From the NCBI GenBank assembly GCA_900319225.1, contig ONNV01000007.1, forward strand, positions 1 to 64,000: a stretch of DNA of 64,000 nucleotides, written 5' to 3'. Shown one piece after another: positions 28,778 through 38,181 of the stretch. This DNA is from an uncultured Prevotellaceae bacterium. Its GTDB lineage: Bacteria; Bacteroidota; Bacteroidia; Bacteroidales; Bacteroidaceae. The notes under the pieces were generated by a model. That model searched no databases. It was given only the letters and a program-made list of their open reading frames with translations, and was not told where the DNA came from. The number at the start of each line of letters is the position of its first letter. Within the stretch, counting starts at the first letter, position 1. Position numbers and translations under genes: made by a program.

Positions 28778-29962
28778 ATGGTTAAGATTGGATCTCCGCT
28801 TACAAAGGTTGCCAAGAAGGCACTTCTGTGCGGCTCAGGTGAACTGGGAAAAGAAGTTGCAATTGAATTGCAGCGTTATGGTGTCGAGGTCATTGCCCTT
28901 GACAGGTATGAGAACGCCCCTGCCATGCAGGTGGCTCACCGCAGTTATGTACTCTCAATGCTTGACGGTGCCCGTCTGCGTGAGATTATCGAGAAGGAGA
29001 AACCGGATATGATTATCCCGGAGGTTGAAGCCATTGCCACTCCCACTCTTGTTGAGCTGGAGAAAGAGGGCTACAACGTGATTCCTACAGCAAATGCAAC
29101 ATTCCTCACCATGAACCGCAAGGGCATACGCCAGCTGGCTCATGAGAAACTGGGATTGCCTACATCCAATTACCGTTTTGCCGCTACCCGTGAGGAGTTT
29201 GATGCCGCCATCAAGGAGATTGGCACACCTTGCGTAGTGAAGCCTATCATGAGTTCGTCAGGTCACGGCCAGAGCGTCTGCAAGACTCCTGCCGATGCTG
29301 ATGCATCATGGAAGATTGCCCAGGAGGGCGGTCGTGCCGGAGGCGGTGAGGTTATCGTTGAGGGATTCGTAAAGTTTGATTATGAGATCACCCTGCTCAC
29401 TGTACGTCACAGCGGCGGTACCACATTCCTTAATCCCATAGGTCACCATCAGGTTGACGGTGACTACCGTGAGTCATGGCAGGCACAGCCCATGAGCGAT
29501 AAGGCTCTTGCCCAGGCTCAGGATATAGCAAAGAAGATAACCGACGCACTGGGCGGATATGGTATCTTTGGCGTAGAGATGTTCATTTGCGGTGACAATG
29601 TGCTGTTCAGCGAGGTTTCACCCCGTCCGCATGATACCGGTATGGTAACGATGATATCACAGGATCTGAGTGAGTTTGCACTGCATGCACGTGCCGTGCT
29701 TGGCCTGCCTATCCCCAAGATTAACTTTTTTGGCCCCAGCGCATCAAAGGCTATCGTAGTTGAGGGTGATACCACAATGATAGAGTTTGAGAATGTTGAC
29801 GAGATACTGGCTGAGCCCGATGTTCAGGTACGTTTCTTTGGAAAGCCGTTCATAAAGGGTCACCGCCGTATGGGTGTAATCCTGGCCCGCGCCGAGAGTG
29901 TTGAGAAGGCACTTGAGAAAGTTGAGCGTGCTTACGCCAAGCTTAAGGTCAAGGTTTATTGA
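28778..29962 (+). CDS. purT: Formate-dependent phosphoribosylglycinamide formyltransferase
   Basis: This 394-residue ATP-grasp enzyme makes formyl-GAR from GAR, formate and ATP in purine synthesis, independently of folate. Landmarks are the N-terminal nucleotide fold ([18 protein letters not shown]), PEVEAIAT, the ATP-grasp lysine region [16 protein letters not shown], and Mg-binding acids in FGVEMF...[14 protein letters not shown]. Length and motif order are those of E. coli PurT. It follows the ABC exporter by 23 nt and faces the LtaS-like gene with no spacer (stop codons adjoin at 29962/29963). Nothing unusual seen. Confidence 0.95.
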   Translation: MVKIGSPLTKVAKKALLCGSGELGKEVAIELQRYGVEVIALDRYENAPAMQVAHRSYVLSMLDGARLREIIEKEKPDMIIPEVEAIATPTLVELEKEGYNVIPTANATFLTMNRKGIRQLAHEKLGLPTSNYRFAATREEFDAAIKEIGTPCVVKPIMSSSGHGQSVCKTPADADASWKIAQEGGRAGGGEVIVEGFVKFDYEITLLTVRHSGGTTFLNPIGHHQVDGDYRESWQAQPMSDKALAQAQDIAKKITDALGGYGIFGVEMFICGDNVLFSEVSPRPHDTGMVTMISQDLSEFALHARAVLGLPIPKINFFGPSASKAIVVEGDTTMIEFENVDEILAEPDVQVRFFGKPFIKGHRRMGVILARAESVEKALEKVERAYAKLKVKVY

Positions 29963-31924
29963 TTATTCCGGAATAACCAATTCTTTGGTTGTCATGTGCT
30001 CAAGGTACTGTTGGATCAGTGCCTTGAGTTCTTTTATCATCTCCTCTTCCACGTCGGGCCTGGTTCCCTTCAGGTTCTCCTTCAGGGCGGCATCCTTACG
30101 GAATGCATAGAGTCCGGCCTGCTGTTCACCGTCAAACTTGATCATCCAGTCTCCCTTGTAGAACATGTACATGCCGTTCTGGTAGTTGGCTGCCCAGGTA
30201 TCCTCATCGGGAGTGGCAAACAGGTTCTGTCCGAAACTGATAAAAGGTTTGTCATATCCCAGATATCCCATAATCGTGGGGAGAATGTCTGACTGCTGGG
30301 CTATGGCGTCACGGTGTCCCGCTATATCTCCTGACGGATCGTAGAATATGATGGGTATGCGGAACTTTCCGTATTCGGCCTGATAGGCGGGGTGCTCGGA
30401 CTGGTTTGTGTGATCGGCTGTGAGGACAAACAGCGTGTTGTTGAACCAGGGCTCCTTACTGGCCTTTTCAAAGAACAGGCGCAGGGCGTTGTCCGAGTAG
30501 CGGATGCAACGGTACATATCCAGGTTGGGCTCCTCAGGATAGATATCCTTGTAGCGGTCCGGAATGTTGAAAGGGTGGTGCGATGTAGCGGTGAAAACGG
30601 TCGAAACGAACGGTTCCTTGAAGGTGTTTATCTTGGCGCACATGAACTGCAGGAACTCCTCATCCCAGATAGCCCATACACCGTCAAACATGCTGTGTCC
30701 TCCAAACCTTGGGTCTGCATCAAACTCATCCATTCCAAAGTAGTCCTTGTAGCCGATGGCACGTGAGTATGACTGGAATCCCATTGATTGGTTATCGGCT
30801 CCGTGGAAATATGCCGAGTAGTAACCCTTACGGTCCAGTTCCTCAGCCAGACCGCTTACCTCCTTTGACATCATCGTGGTGGTGAGTACAAAGTTGTCTT
30901 TAAGCATGGGTATGCCTGACAGGACAGAGGGTGATGCGTCTATGCTCTTGCGTCCGTTGGCGAACGAGTACTCAAAGGTGAGGCTGTGGCTCATGAGCGA
31001 ATCCAGGAAAGGAGTGCAGTCATGCGTGCCCTCAAGACCCTTGTTCATGAATCCTACATACTCTCCGCCAAAGCTCTCAAGAATGAATATGACCACATTT
31101 TTAGGGGTGAAAACGGCGGTGGAATCAGGCATTATTACCGGTGAGTATATCTTTTCCAGCTCCTCCTCGCTAAAGTACCTGGGAACCTCAATCTTGACTC
31201 TTCCTGCCGTACGTATAACGCAGAACGGGGTGTTGAGCACGGCTGCAGCATCGGCCGGACGGTCAGCGTACTGATACGCGTTACTCATGGTTATGGGCCT
31301 GATGCTTGTGGATATGCCTCCTCTTATGCCAACCACGCTCGCAAATACGCAGACCAGCAGAAGTCCGGTCTTGACGATATAGTATACTGAAAGCCTCTTG
31401 TACTGTACTGCAACCGGAATCCTTATGGTTATGCACAGAACCCATACCATCACTATGAACAGCAGTACCAGATACCAGTTCTCCATAACTGCGTTCATCA
31501 CTATGGAGCGCATCTGGCCTCCGCTCTCGTTCTTGAATTCGGCCAGTACGTTGAGGGTGCTGCGGCATCCTGTAAACGGGAAGTATACGGTATCAATCAG
31601 GTTGGCGGCTATACCGGCCGATATCAGGATGATGAGGATGACCTTGACAATGGTGTAGTATGTCCTGTTCTCCTTGAAGTGAAACGGGAGCATGGTTAGC
31701 AGCATGTACGGTACGGTCAGATACATTATGCCGGCGGTATCGAACTTGAGTGCTCCCGGAAGCATCTTCAATATTACATCCTTATCCAGATTTCCATCAA
31801 ATACATTCCAGTTGTACCATATGAAAACGACACGGCACAGCATGAATGAGATGTAGATAACAAGAAGATTCAGAACAACCGTCATGAACGGAGTCTTGAG
31901 CAGGATATTATCTTTTTTTCTCAT
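29963..31924 (-). CDS. LtaS-like phosphoglycerol transferase, second copy
   Basis: A 653-residue membrane enzyme with five N-terminal spans (to about residue 215) and a sulfatase-fold domain. Motifs are NVVIFILESFGGEYVGF (metal-binding Glu), NGRKSIDASPS, where a Ser stands at the usual nucleophile Thr position, FVLTADHTNQSEH and FRIPIIFYDP. Thr and Ser both occur in related enzymes, but the difference from the paralogue at 21660 suggests a different group or acceptor. It is the third gene of an operon with arabinose-5-phosphate isomerase and a PfkB kinase (4-nt gap), which points to envelope glycolipid modification. Exact substrate unknown. Confidence 0.87.
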   Translation of the reverse strand: MRKKDNILLKTPFMTVVLNLLVIYISFMLCRVVFIWYNWNVFDGNLDKDVILKMLPGALKFDTAGIMYLTVPYMLLTMLPFHFKENRTYYTIVKVILIILISAGIAANLIDTVYFPFTGCRSTLNVLAEFKNESGGQMRSIVMNAVMENWYLVLLFIVMVWVLCITIRIPVAVQYKRLSVYYIVKTGLLLVCVFASVVGIRGGISTSIRPITMSNAYQYADRPADAAAVLNTPFCVIRTAGRVKIEVPRYFSEEELEKIYSPVIMPDSTAVFTPKNVVIFILESFGGEYVGFMNKGLEGTHDCTPFLDSLMSHSLTFEYSFANGRKSIDASPSVLSGIPMLKDNFVLTTTMMSKEVSGLAEELDRKGYYSAYFHGADNQSMGFQSYSRAIGYKDYFGMDEFDADPRFGGHSMFDGVWAIWDEEFLQFMCAKINTFKEPFVSTVFTATSHHPFNIPDRYKDIYPEEPNLDMYRCIRYSDNALRLFFEKASKEPWFNNTLFVLTADHTNQSEHPAYQAEYGKFRIPIIFYDPSGDIAGHRDAIAQQSDILPTIMGYLGYDKPFISFGQNLFATPDEDTWAANYQNGMYMFYKGDWMIKFDGEQQAGLYAFRKDAALKENLKGTRPDVEEEMIKELKALIQQYLEHMTTKELVIPE

Positions 31925-31928
31925 TTCA

Positions 31929-32861
31929 TCAATGTTTTTCTATGCGGAAACGCTCTGCGAACTCCTTGCTTACGTAATTTGACGTGCTCATGCATGCATC
32001 GGTACCGAACTCTATTCCGTACCCTATCAGATGGCCCCATTTCTCTTCTGTCATGTGGTCCAGACCGTTCCTGTCTATGCCTTCACGGATAAATCCGTAT
32101 ATCATTCCGGCATTGAAGTTGTCACCTGCACCGATGGTACTTACCGGTATTATGGGACGTGCACTGAAATAATATTCCTGACCGTGGTCAATCACCTGTA
32201 CGCCATCCTTGCCGCGTGTGCAGATAAGACGCGGACAATATTTTGAGGTCTCCTCATCATATATCCTGCGGCAGTTGTCATGGCCAAACAGGTTAATGAA
32301 ATCCTCATGGCTTCCGCGTACTATGTCGGTAAGAGCAAAATTCTCACGGAAAGTATCCCTGAGACTCTCCACCTCATGGGCGTGGTTGTCACGGAAATTA
32401 AGGTCATAATAGAGGATGGCTCCCTGATCCTTGGCGTACTGAAGGAACGGTTTCACTTTGTCACGAAGTACCGGATTGAGTGAGAAATAGGCTCCGAAAG
32501 CCATGATGTCATTCTCTTCTATGAAAGGCATCTCAAAGTCCAGACGGTTGTTGGGATAGTCCTTGTAGAAGCTGTACTTGGCATCATTGTTCTCGTCCAG
32601 ATATGCCAGTGAAATGGCGGTTTTTTTACCTTGGTAGCATGAAACGTAATCGGTGTTGATTCCGTTCTCCTGCATGAATCCCAGAATGTGCTGACCAACC
32701 AGGTCAGATCCTATCTCAGTGACAAAGGTGCAATCCATACCTGTACGTCCCAGAGAAATGAGTCCGTTGAATACGGATCCTCCCGGAACAGCGGCTACAG
32801 GTTTTCCCCCTTTGAAAAGAATGTCATAAATGGTCTCGCCAATACCGAATATTTTCCTCAT
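31929..32861 (-). CDS. PfkB-family sugar kinase (fructokinase-like)
   Basis: A 310-residue ribokinase-fold enzyme. The N-terminal sugar-binding signature GGSVFNGLISLGRTGMDCTF, and the C-terminal ATP/anion-hole motif STIGAGDNFNAGMIYG with catalytic Asp, are both present. It phosphorylates a sugar, most likely fructose or a related ketose or pentose, at the expense of ATP; family members are hard to tell apart by sequence. The ATGA overlap with the isomerase gene upstream shows translational coupling. Downstream is an LtaS-like enzyme. The pairing of an arabinose-5-phosphate isomerase with a PfkB kinase suggests a role in supplying a sugar phosphate for Kdo or a similar glycan. Confidence 0.88.
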   Translation of the reverse strand: MRKIFGIGETIYDILFKGGKPVAAVPGGSVFNGLISLGRTGMDCTFVTEIGSDLVGQHILGFMQENGINTDYVSCYQGKKTAISLAYLDENNDAKYSFYKDYPNNRLDFEMPFIEENDIMAFGAYFSLNPVLRDKVKPFLQYAKDQGAILYYDLNFRDNHAHEVESLRDTFRENFALTDIVRGSHEDFINLFGHDNCRRIYDEETSKYCPRLICTRGKDGVQVIDHGQEYYFSARPIIPVSTIGAGDNFNAGMIYGFIREGIDRNGLDHMTEEKWGHLIGYGIEFGTDACMSTSNYVSKEFAERFRIEKH

Positions 32862-33466
32862 AACAGTTTTTTGGAACGCATTCCAAGATATCCTCCGTGA
32901 TGGCGTTTATTGTAATCTTCTACGGTGAATCCTATCTTTTTCATTGTTTCAACTACCAGAGCGTCACCGATCACGTTCATGACGGTGGTGCTTGTGGTGG
33001 GAGCCAGTCCTAAGGCACAGACCTCATCGGGCTTGCCGGTGGAGAGAACTATATTGGCCTGACGGGCCAGAGGGCTCTGCGTGTTGCCGGTAAGTACAAT
33101 GAATTTGAGAGTGGGGTCAAGTGTAAGACTCAGGTCCATAAGCTCCAGTACCTCACGTGTCTTGCCGGAGTTTGAGACCAGCAGGAACAGGTCATTTTTC
33201 TGGAGTATACCCAGGTCTCCATGCTGAGCCTCGCTGGGGTGCAGGAATATGGATGGGGTTCCGGTGGAACTGAAGGTGGTTGCCATATTCATGGCTATCT
33301 GGCCGGCCTTACCCATGCCGCTGGTAATCAACTTTCCTTTAAGTTCGTGAACGTGATGAACAATCAGGTTCACAGCCTTCTCATATTCATCGCCTATAGG
33401 GATGTTCATTATGGCCTCAGCCTCCCTTGTAACGATGTCTTTTATTGATTCAATCATTGCTGTCAT
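32858..33466 (-). CDS. kdsD: Single-domain arabinose-5-phosphate isomerase (SIS domain)
   Basis: About 202 residues from the start taken at 33466 (MTAMIESIKDIV); an ATG at 33457 is equally possible. The frame is open to 33502, but that ATG lies upstream of the likely transcription start. The SIS fold carries KLITSGMGKAGQIAMNMATT, STGTPSIFLHPSEAQHGDLG (active-site His) and LLVSNSGKTREVLEL. Classical KdsD has two added CBS domains; this one lacks them, as does the characterised enzyme of Bacteroides fragilis. It interconverts ribulose-5-phosphate and arabinose-5-phosphate, the first step to Kdo of lipopolysaccharide. It heads the operon with a PfkB kinase and an LtaS-like enzyme. Confidence 0.87.
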   Translation of the reverse strand: MTAMIESIKDIVTREAEAIMNIPIGDEYEKAVNLIVHHVHELKGKLITSGMGKAGQIAMNMATTFSSTGTPSIFLHPSEAQHGDLGILQKNDLFLLVSNSGKTREVLELMDLSLTLDPTLKFIVLTGNTQSPLARQANIVLSTGKPDEVCALGLAPTTSTTVMNVIGDALVVETMKKIGFTVEDYNKRHHGGYLGMRSKKLL

Positions 33467-33489
33467 CCAATGAATCTTTTGTGAACTCG

Positions 33490-33497
33490 CAAAGATA
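33490..33497 (-). promoter_or_regulatory. -7 box of the kdsD operon
   Basis: The complementary strand reads TATCTTTG, a perfect TAnnTTTG match. Its position means that translation must start at 33466 or 33457, not at 33502. Confidence 0.7.
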
Positions 33498-33578
33498 TGC
33501 ATTTAAAACGAACGTTACAAATTTACTTTGACAGCCGGACTGGAACGTAAAATATTTGGAGGTATCAATGCTATTCGC

Positions 33579-33586
33579 TAATTTTG
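33579..33586 (+). promoter_or_regulatory. -7 box of pnp with -33 element
   Basis: TAATTTTG, with TTTG (33555-33558) 20 nt upstream, is a good full Bacteroidetes promoter. The leader to the pnp ATG is about 50 nt and A/T-rich. Confidence 0.7.
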
Positions 33587-33638
33587 CCGCAATTTACTCT
33601 GAAAGAGGAATATTTTTATTAGATGTTTTAATATTTTA

Positions 33639-35930
33639 ATGATGAAAATTGTAACAAAAGAGTTCCAGCTCCCTGATGGAAGAACCATCAAACTGGAGAC
33701 CGGGAAACTGGCCAAGCAAGCCGATGGAGCCGTGATGCTGACATGTGGCAAAACTATGCTCCTGGCCACTGTATGCGCCGCTAAAGATGCAGTTCCCGGA
33801 ACTGATTTCATGCCGCTGCAGGTAGAGTACAGAGAAAAGTATGCGTCAATCGGACGTTATCCCGGCGGTTTTACCAAGCGTGAGGGTCGTCCCTCAGATT
33901 ATGAGATTCTTACATGCCGTCTTGTAGACCGTGCATTGCGTCCTTTGTTTCCGGACAACTACCATGCTGAAGTTTTTGTAAACATCATACTGTTCTCCGC
34001 TGATGGCGAGCAGATGCCTGATGCTCTGGCCGGTCTGGCTGCATCAGCTGCCCTGGCTGTATCGGACATTCCTTTCCAGGGTCCGATATCCGAGGTTCGC
34101 GTAGCCCGCATAAACGGAGAGTACGTAATCGACCCCACATTCAAGCAGCTTGAGCAGGCTGATATGGATGTCATGGTTGCCGCAACCTATGACAACATCA
34201 TGATGGTTGAGGGTGAGATGAAGGAGGTTAGCGAGGCTGACCTGCTTGGTGCCATGAAGGCCGCTCACGATGAGATCAAGAAGCACTGCAAGATCCAGAT
34301 GGAGCTGACCGAGGAGGTAGGCAAGACCGTTAAGCGCGAGTACTGCCACGAGGTTAATGACGAGGATCTGCGTCAGGCTGTAAAGGATGCCTGTTACCAG
34401 AAGTCTTACAACCTGGCAGCTGAGGGCAATACCGATAAGCATTCACGTGAGGCCAACTTTGAGGCTGTACGTGATGAGTTCAAGGAGCAGTATCATGCAG
34501 CACATCCAGAGCTGAGCGAGGATGAGCTGGCAGAGAAAGATGCTCTTATAGACCGCTACTACCACGATGTTGAGCGTGACGCAATGCGTCGCTGCGTGCT
34601 CGATGAGGGCAAGCGTCTGGATGGCCGTAAGACAACCGATATCCGTCCCATCTGGTGCGAGGTAGGTTACCTGCCCGGACCTCACGGATCATCAATATTC
34701 ACCCGTGGTGAGACTCAGGCTCTCTGCTCTGTAACTCTGGGTACCAAGGATGACGAGAAGATGGTTGATGATGTGCTGGATCAGCACGATGAGCGTTTCC
34801 TGCTCCACTACAACTTCCCGCCCTTCTGCACAGGTGAGGCTAAGGCACAGCGTAGTCTGGGTCGTCGTGAGATCGGTCACGGACATCTGGCATGGCGTGC
34901 CCTCAAGGGTCAGATCCCTGAGGATTACCCCTACTGCGTTCGCGTAGTATCAGATATTCTTGAGTCTAACGGTTCATCATCAATGGCTACCGTGTGCGCA
35001 GGTACACTTGCCCTGATGGATGCCGGCGTTAAGATCAAGAACCCCGTATCAGGTATCGCAATGGGTCTTATCAAGAACCCGGGTGAGGACAAGTACGCTG
35101 TACTGAGTGATATCCTTGGTGATGAGGATCACTTGGGCGATATGGACTTCAAGACCACCGGTACCGTAAAGGGACTTACCGCTACACAGATGGATATCAA
35201 GTGCGACGGTCTGTCATATGAGATCCTTGAGAAGGCTCTGGCTCAGGCCAAGGCCGGACGTGAGTATATCCTGAGCAAGATCACCGAGACCATTCCTGAG
35301 CCTCGCGCAGATCTCAAACCCCATGCTCCCCGCATTGAGACCCTTACCATTCCTAAGGAGTTCATCGGTGCAGTCATTGGCCCGGGCGGAAAGATCATCC
35401 AGGGTATGCAGGAGGAGACCGGTGCAAGCATCAGCATTGATGAGGTTGACGGCGTAGGCAAGATTGAGATTGCCGCATCCAACCGTGACAGCATCGAGGC
35501 TGCTCTGGCCAAGATCCGTGCAATCGTTGCTATCCCCGAGGTAGGTGAGACATATGACGGTACCGTACGTTCAGTAATGCCTTACGGTCTGTTCGTAGAG
35601 TTCCTGCCCGGTAAGGACGGTCTGCTTCACATCAGTGAGATTGACTGGAAGCGTTACGAGACCATTGAGGAGACCGGTATCAAGGAGGGTGACAAGATTC
35701 AGGTTAAGCTGATTGACATCGATCCCAAGACCGGTAAGTTCAAACTGTCACGTCGTGCCCTGATTGAGAAACCTGAGGGTTATGAGGAGCGTCCCGCACG
35801 CCAGCCCCGTCAGGATCGTGGTGAGCGTCAGGATCGTGGTCCCCGTCAGGACCGTGGCCCGCGTTTCCATCATGACCGCCGTCAGGATGAGAACAACCAG
35901 GCAGAGAATAACAACAATGAAGAGAAGTAA
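33639..35930 (+). CDS. pnp: Polyribonucleotide nucleotidyltransferase (PNPase)
   Basis: This 763-residue phosphorolytic 3'-5' exoribonuclease acts in mRNA decay. It has two RNase PH domains (about 10-150 and 320-540; second-domain landmarks FPPFCTGEA and [21 protein letters not shown]), a KH domain (about 560-615, [17 protein letters not shown]) and an S1 domain (about 628-700, [19 protein letters not shown]). The C-terminal tail (705-763) is low-complexity Arg/Asp/Gln/Gly repeats ([14 protein letters not shown]) ending in Asn/Glu, and probably disordered and RNA-binding. The start may be either of two adjacent ATGs. The last 14 nt overlap the start of the downstream lipoprotein gene. Confidence 0.97.
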   Translation: MMKIVTKEFQLPDGRTIKLETGKLAKQADGAVMLTCGKTMLLATVCAAKDAVPGTDFMPLQVEYREKYASIGRYPGGFTKREGRPSDYEILTCRLVDRALRPLFPDNYHAEVFVNIILFSADGEQMPDALAGLAASAALAVSDIPFQGPISEVRVARINGEYVIDPTFKQLEQADMDVMVAATYDNIMMVEGEMKEVSEADLLGAMKAAHDEIKKHCKIQMELTEEVGKTVKREYCHEVNDEDLRQAVKDACYQKSYNLAAEGNTDKHSREANFEAVRDEFKEQYHAAHPELSEDELAEKDALIDRYYHDVERDAMRRCVLDEGKRLDGRKTTDIRPIWCEVGYLPGPHGSSIFTRGETQALCSVTLGTKDDEKMVDDVLDQHDERFLLHYNFPPFCTGEAKAQRSLGRREIGHGHLAWRALKGQIPEDYPYCVRVVSDILESNGSSSMATVCAGTLALMDAGVKIKNPVSGIAMGLIKNPGEDKYAVLSDILGDEDHLGDMDFKTTGTVKGLTATQMDIKCDGLSYEILEKALAQAKAGREYILSKITETIPEPRADLKPHAPRIETLTIPKEFIGAVIGPGGKIIQGMQEETGASISIDEVDGVGKIEIAASNRDSIEAALAKIRAIVAIPEVGETYDGTVRSVMPYGLFVEFLPGKDGLLHISEIDWKRYETIEETGIKEGDKIQVKLIDIDPKTGKFKLSRRALIEKPEGYEERPARQPRQDRGERQDRGPRQDRGPRFHHDRRQDENNQAENNNNEEK

Positions 35931-37092
35931 CCTAGTATTACTTATTCTTACCCTTTTAACAGTAGCCTGTCAACCCACAGTTGACAGGTTTACTTTAAAT
36001 GGGCAGATAGCTGAGGCCGATGGTCAGATGCTTTATCTGGACCATATGGGTCATGACAGGATTGAGACCGTTGATTCTGTCAGGCTGGATTCAGTGGGAA
36101 TCTTCTGTTTCTCCCAGCCGGCCACAAAGGATTGCTTTGATTTCTACCGTCTGCGCGTGGACGGCAGGGCTATAAATCTGGCAATTGATTCAACTGAGAC
36201 CGTAAGCATCATCGCCAGTCTGCCTCTGATGCATATATCCTATGCTGTTCAGGGATCGGAGAATTCGGCCCTGATTAAGGAGATGGTCTTCAAGCAGGTC
36301 AGTCTTCTTAGAGACCTGAGGAGTATGGCATCGGCCTACCGCAGCCCTGACAGGGCTCCATTGCAGCAGAGAATGAAGGAGAGGATAGATGTATTCAAGT
36401 CTGAGATCACGACCCGATACATACTTCCTGATCCGTCATCGGCCGCCGCATACTATGCGTTGTTCCTGAGTATAAACGGACAGATGCTGTTCAATCCGCA
36501 GGCTGACCGCCAGGATGCCAAGTGTTTCGCTGCCGTGGCAACACAGATGGATATGCTCTATCCTGATGCCACCCGCACCGCACATCTGCATAATGTGGCA
36601 CTTAAGGGAATGACCATGACTGCACCGTCAAACAATGACGGGAGTGTGGTTGAGCAGATTGTCCGCAAGTTCGGCGACCTTATTGAGGAGACCGGAATCA
36701 TTGAGATAGAGCTGCCTGACTATGAAGGCCATATGCAAAAGCTGACAGACCTTAAGGGTAAAGTGGTTCTGCTGGATTTTACAGCTTACAAGACAAACTA
36801 CTCACCCAACTACAACCTGATGCTCAAGGGCCTGTATAACAAATATGCAGATCAGGGATTCACCATATACCAGGTGTCAGTAGACAGTGATGAGAGTTTC
36901 TGGCTTAATACCGCTCCCAATCTTCCGTGGATTTCGGTCTATGATGAGGCCAGTCTGGGCTCCACATATCTTAAATTATATAATGTAGAACAGATTCCGG
37001 CAGCGTTCCTGATTGACCGTGAGGGCAATATCGTGGACCGTCCGGATGAATCGGACCAACTGGACAGTAAGATTGCTGAGCTTTTAAGGTAA
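35917..37092 (+). CDS. DUF4369/TlpA-type thioredoxin-fold lipoprotein lacking CxxC
   Basis: About 391 residues from the start at 35917, chosen because it begins a lipoprotein signal ([20 protein letters not shown]); the frame is open further upstream but inside pnp. The N-terminal half resembles the DUF4369 domain ([20 protein letters not shown]). The C-terminal half is a TlpA/AhpC-type thioredoxin fold ([20 protein letters not shown], then [17 protein letters not shown] with the cis-Pro loop). The active-site WCxxC is replaced by AYKTNY, so redox activity is unlikely. It overlaps the pnp end by 14 nt and is probably co-transcribed with it. Outer-membrane location is inferred. Confidence 0.87.
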   Translation: MKRSNLVLLILTLLTVACQPTVDRFTLNGQIAEADGQMLYLDHMGHDRIETVDSVRLDSVGIFCFSQPATKDCFDFYRLRVDGRAINLAIDSTETVSIIASLPLMHISYAVQGSENSALIKEMVFKQVSLLRDLRSMASAYRSPDRAPLQQRMKERIDVFKSEITTRYILPDPSSAAAYYALFLSINGQMLFNPQADRQDAKCFAAVATQMDMLYPDATRTAHLHNVALKGMTMTAPSNNDGSVVEQIVRKFGDLIEETGIIEIELPDYEGHMQKLTDLKGKVVLLDFTAYKTNYSPNYNLMLKGLYNKYADQGFTIYQVSVDSDESFWLNTAPNLPWISVYDEASLGSTYLKLYNVEQIPAAFLIDREGNIVDRPDESDQLDSKIAELLR

Positions 37093-37139
37093 TAGGACCA
37101 AAAAATCTCCTTTTTGTTGGGATAGTATAAAAATAAACC

Positions 37140-37147
37140 TATCTTTG
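37140..37147 (+). promoter_or_regulatory. -7 box of greA
   Basis: TATCTTTG is a perfect match, with TTG 21 nt upstream (37116-37118). The ATG of greA is 110 nt downstream, leaving a long leader that contains a terminator-like hairpin. Confidence 0.7.
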
Positions 37148-37172
37148 CAAAAGAGACAAATATGGGAATAAT

Positions 37173-37212
37173 GAGTTCCAACACCTAGAACGGTTTGTTG
37201 GAATTCTTTTTT
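37173..37212 (+). terminator. Terminator-like hairpin in the greA leader (attenuator candidate)
   Basis: GAGTTCCAACA and TGTTGGAATTC (one G-T pair) flank a 12-nt loop and are followed by T6. It lies between a perfect promoter box and the greA start. AATGAGT at the left can alternatively pair with ACTCATT after the T-run. A short reading frame, ATG GGA ATA ATG AGT TCC AAC ACC TAG, overlaps the left arm. Confidence 0.6.
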
Positions 37213-37257
37213 ACTCATTTCAAAACTAGAATGTAGAACTTACAAATTACTGATATT

Positions 37258-37722
37258 ATGGCTTATATGTCAGAGGAGGGCTACAAGAAACTGGTAGCCG
37301 AGTTACAGTATCTGGAGGGTGTACGCCGTCCGGAGATAATTCAGCAGATTGCCGAGGCACGTGATAAGGGTGACCTCAGCGAGAATGCAGAGTATGATGC
37401 CGCAAAGGAGGCTCAGGGTATGCTTGAGGCTAAGATTGCCCAGATTAAGGCACAGATTGCAGATGCAAAGATCATTGACGAGTCCAAGATAGATACATCA
37501 ACCGTTCAGATACTTACCAAGGTAAAGCTGCGCAACACCAAGAATAATGCCACTATGGTTTACTCTATCGTTCCCGAGAGCGAGGCAGACCTTAAGAGCG
37601 GTAAGATTTCTAGCAGCACACCTATTGCCAAGGGCCTTCTGGGTCACAAGGTAGGTGAGACCGTTGAGATTACAATCCCCAGTGGAAAGATCGGTTTTGA
37701 AATTCTGGAGATTTCATTATGA
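37258..37722 (+). CDS. greA: Transcription elongation factor GreA
   Basis: This 154-residue factor inserts into the secondary channel of RNA polymerase and stimulates cleavage of backtracked RNA. The N-terminal coiled coil (about 1-75) carries the tip acids in GDLSENAEYDAAKE, the hallmark of GreA. The C-terminal FKBP-like domain (about 80-154) contains ISSSTPIAKGLLGHKVGETVEI. Length is standard. The leader upstream has its own promoter and a terminator-like hairpin, which recalls the autoregulated greA leader of E. coli. The stop codon overlaps the HIT gene start (ATGA), so the two are co-translated. Confidence 0.97.
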   Translation: MAYMSEEGYKKLVAELQYLEGVRRPEIIQQIAEARDKGDLSENAEYDAAKEAQGMLEAKIAQIKAQIADAKIIDESKIDTSTVQILTKVKLRNTKNNATMVYSIVPESEADLKSGKISSSTPIAKGLLGHKVGETVEITIPSGKIGFEILEISL

Positions 37723-38108
37723 CCATCTTTTCCAGAATCATAGCAGGTGAGATACCTTGCTACAAGATAGCCGAGACAGAGAACTGTTTTGCGTTTTTGG
37801 ATATAAACCCGCTGGTCAGGGGACACGTGCTTTGCATACCTAAGCGTGAGGTTGACTACCTGTTTGACCTTACGGACCAGGAGTTATGTGACCTGCAGCT
37901 TTTTGCCAAGAAGATTGCCGCAGCCCAGAAAAAGGTGTTTAGCTGCATCAAGGTAGGTGAGGCCGTACTTGGTCTGGAGGTTCCTCACGCACATATCCAT
38001 CTTATCCCCATGCAGAGTGAGAAGGATATGCTGTTCAGCAACCCCAAACTCAAGCTCACCCCTGAGGAATTTGAGCAGATTGCAGCCTCTATCCGCGCTG
38101 CACTCTAA
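37719..38108 (+). CDS. HIT-family nucleotide hydrolase/transferase
   Basis: A 129-residue protein of the histidine-triad family: CFAFLDINPLVRGHVLCIPK in the N-terminal half and the triad HAHIHLIPM (HxHxHxx) near residue 90. Such proteins bind purine nucleotides and hydrolyse AMP-linked or dinucleoside polyphosphate substrates. Bacterial Hint proteins are about this size. It overlaps greA by four bases, so both should be made from the greA promoter. A 71-nt palindromic element begins 3 nt after its stop codon. Physiological substrate unknown. Confidence 0.92.
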   Translation: MTIFSRIIAGEIPCYKIAETENCFAFLDINPLVRGHVLCIPKREVDYLFDLTDQELCDLQLFAKKIAAAQKKVFSCIKVGEAVLGLEVPHAHIHLIPMQSEKDMLFSNPKLKLTPEEFEQIAASIRAAL

Positions 38109-38110
38109 AT

Positions 38111-38181
38111 AACACAATAGGGACAGTCCCCTCTGTGTGCTTTTTGAAAAAGAACACAGAGGGGACTGTCCCTATTGTGTT
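38111..38181. repeat. Long perfect palindrome, REP-like, between HIT and higA genes
   Basis: Exact 28-nt arms (38111-38138 and 38154-38181) surround a 15-nt loop that is itself mostly self-complementary (CTTTTT-G-AAAAAG). Each arm contains GGGACAGTCCC, itself a palindrome. The right arm reaches the stop codon of the antitoxin gene. It could terminate both converging units, but has no proper T-tract. Family members are at 2433, 5686 and 20933. Confidence 0.85.

Noticed and set aside
29963-31924. Plain sulfatase for the two LtaS-like proteins
   Set aside because: The N-terminal five-span membrane part and lack of the C/S-x-P-x-R sulfatase signature favour the phosphoglycerol-transferase branch.
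35764-35916. N-terminal extension of the lipoprotein gene back into pnp
   Set aside because: The extension encodes Arg/Val-rich sequence that is pnp's low-complexity tail in another frame. A perfect lipoprotein signal begins at 35917.
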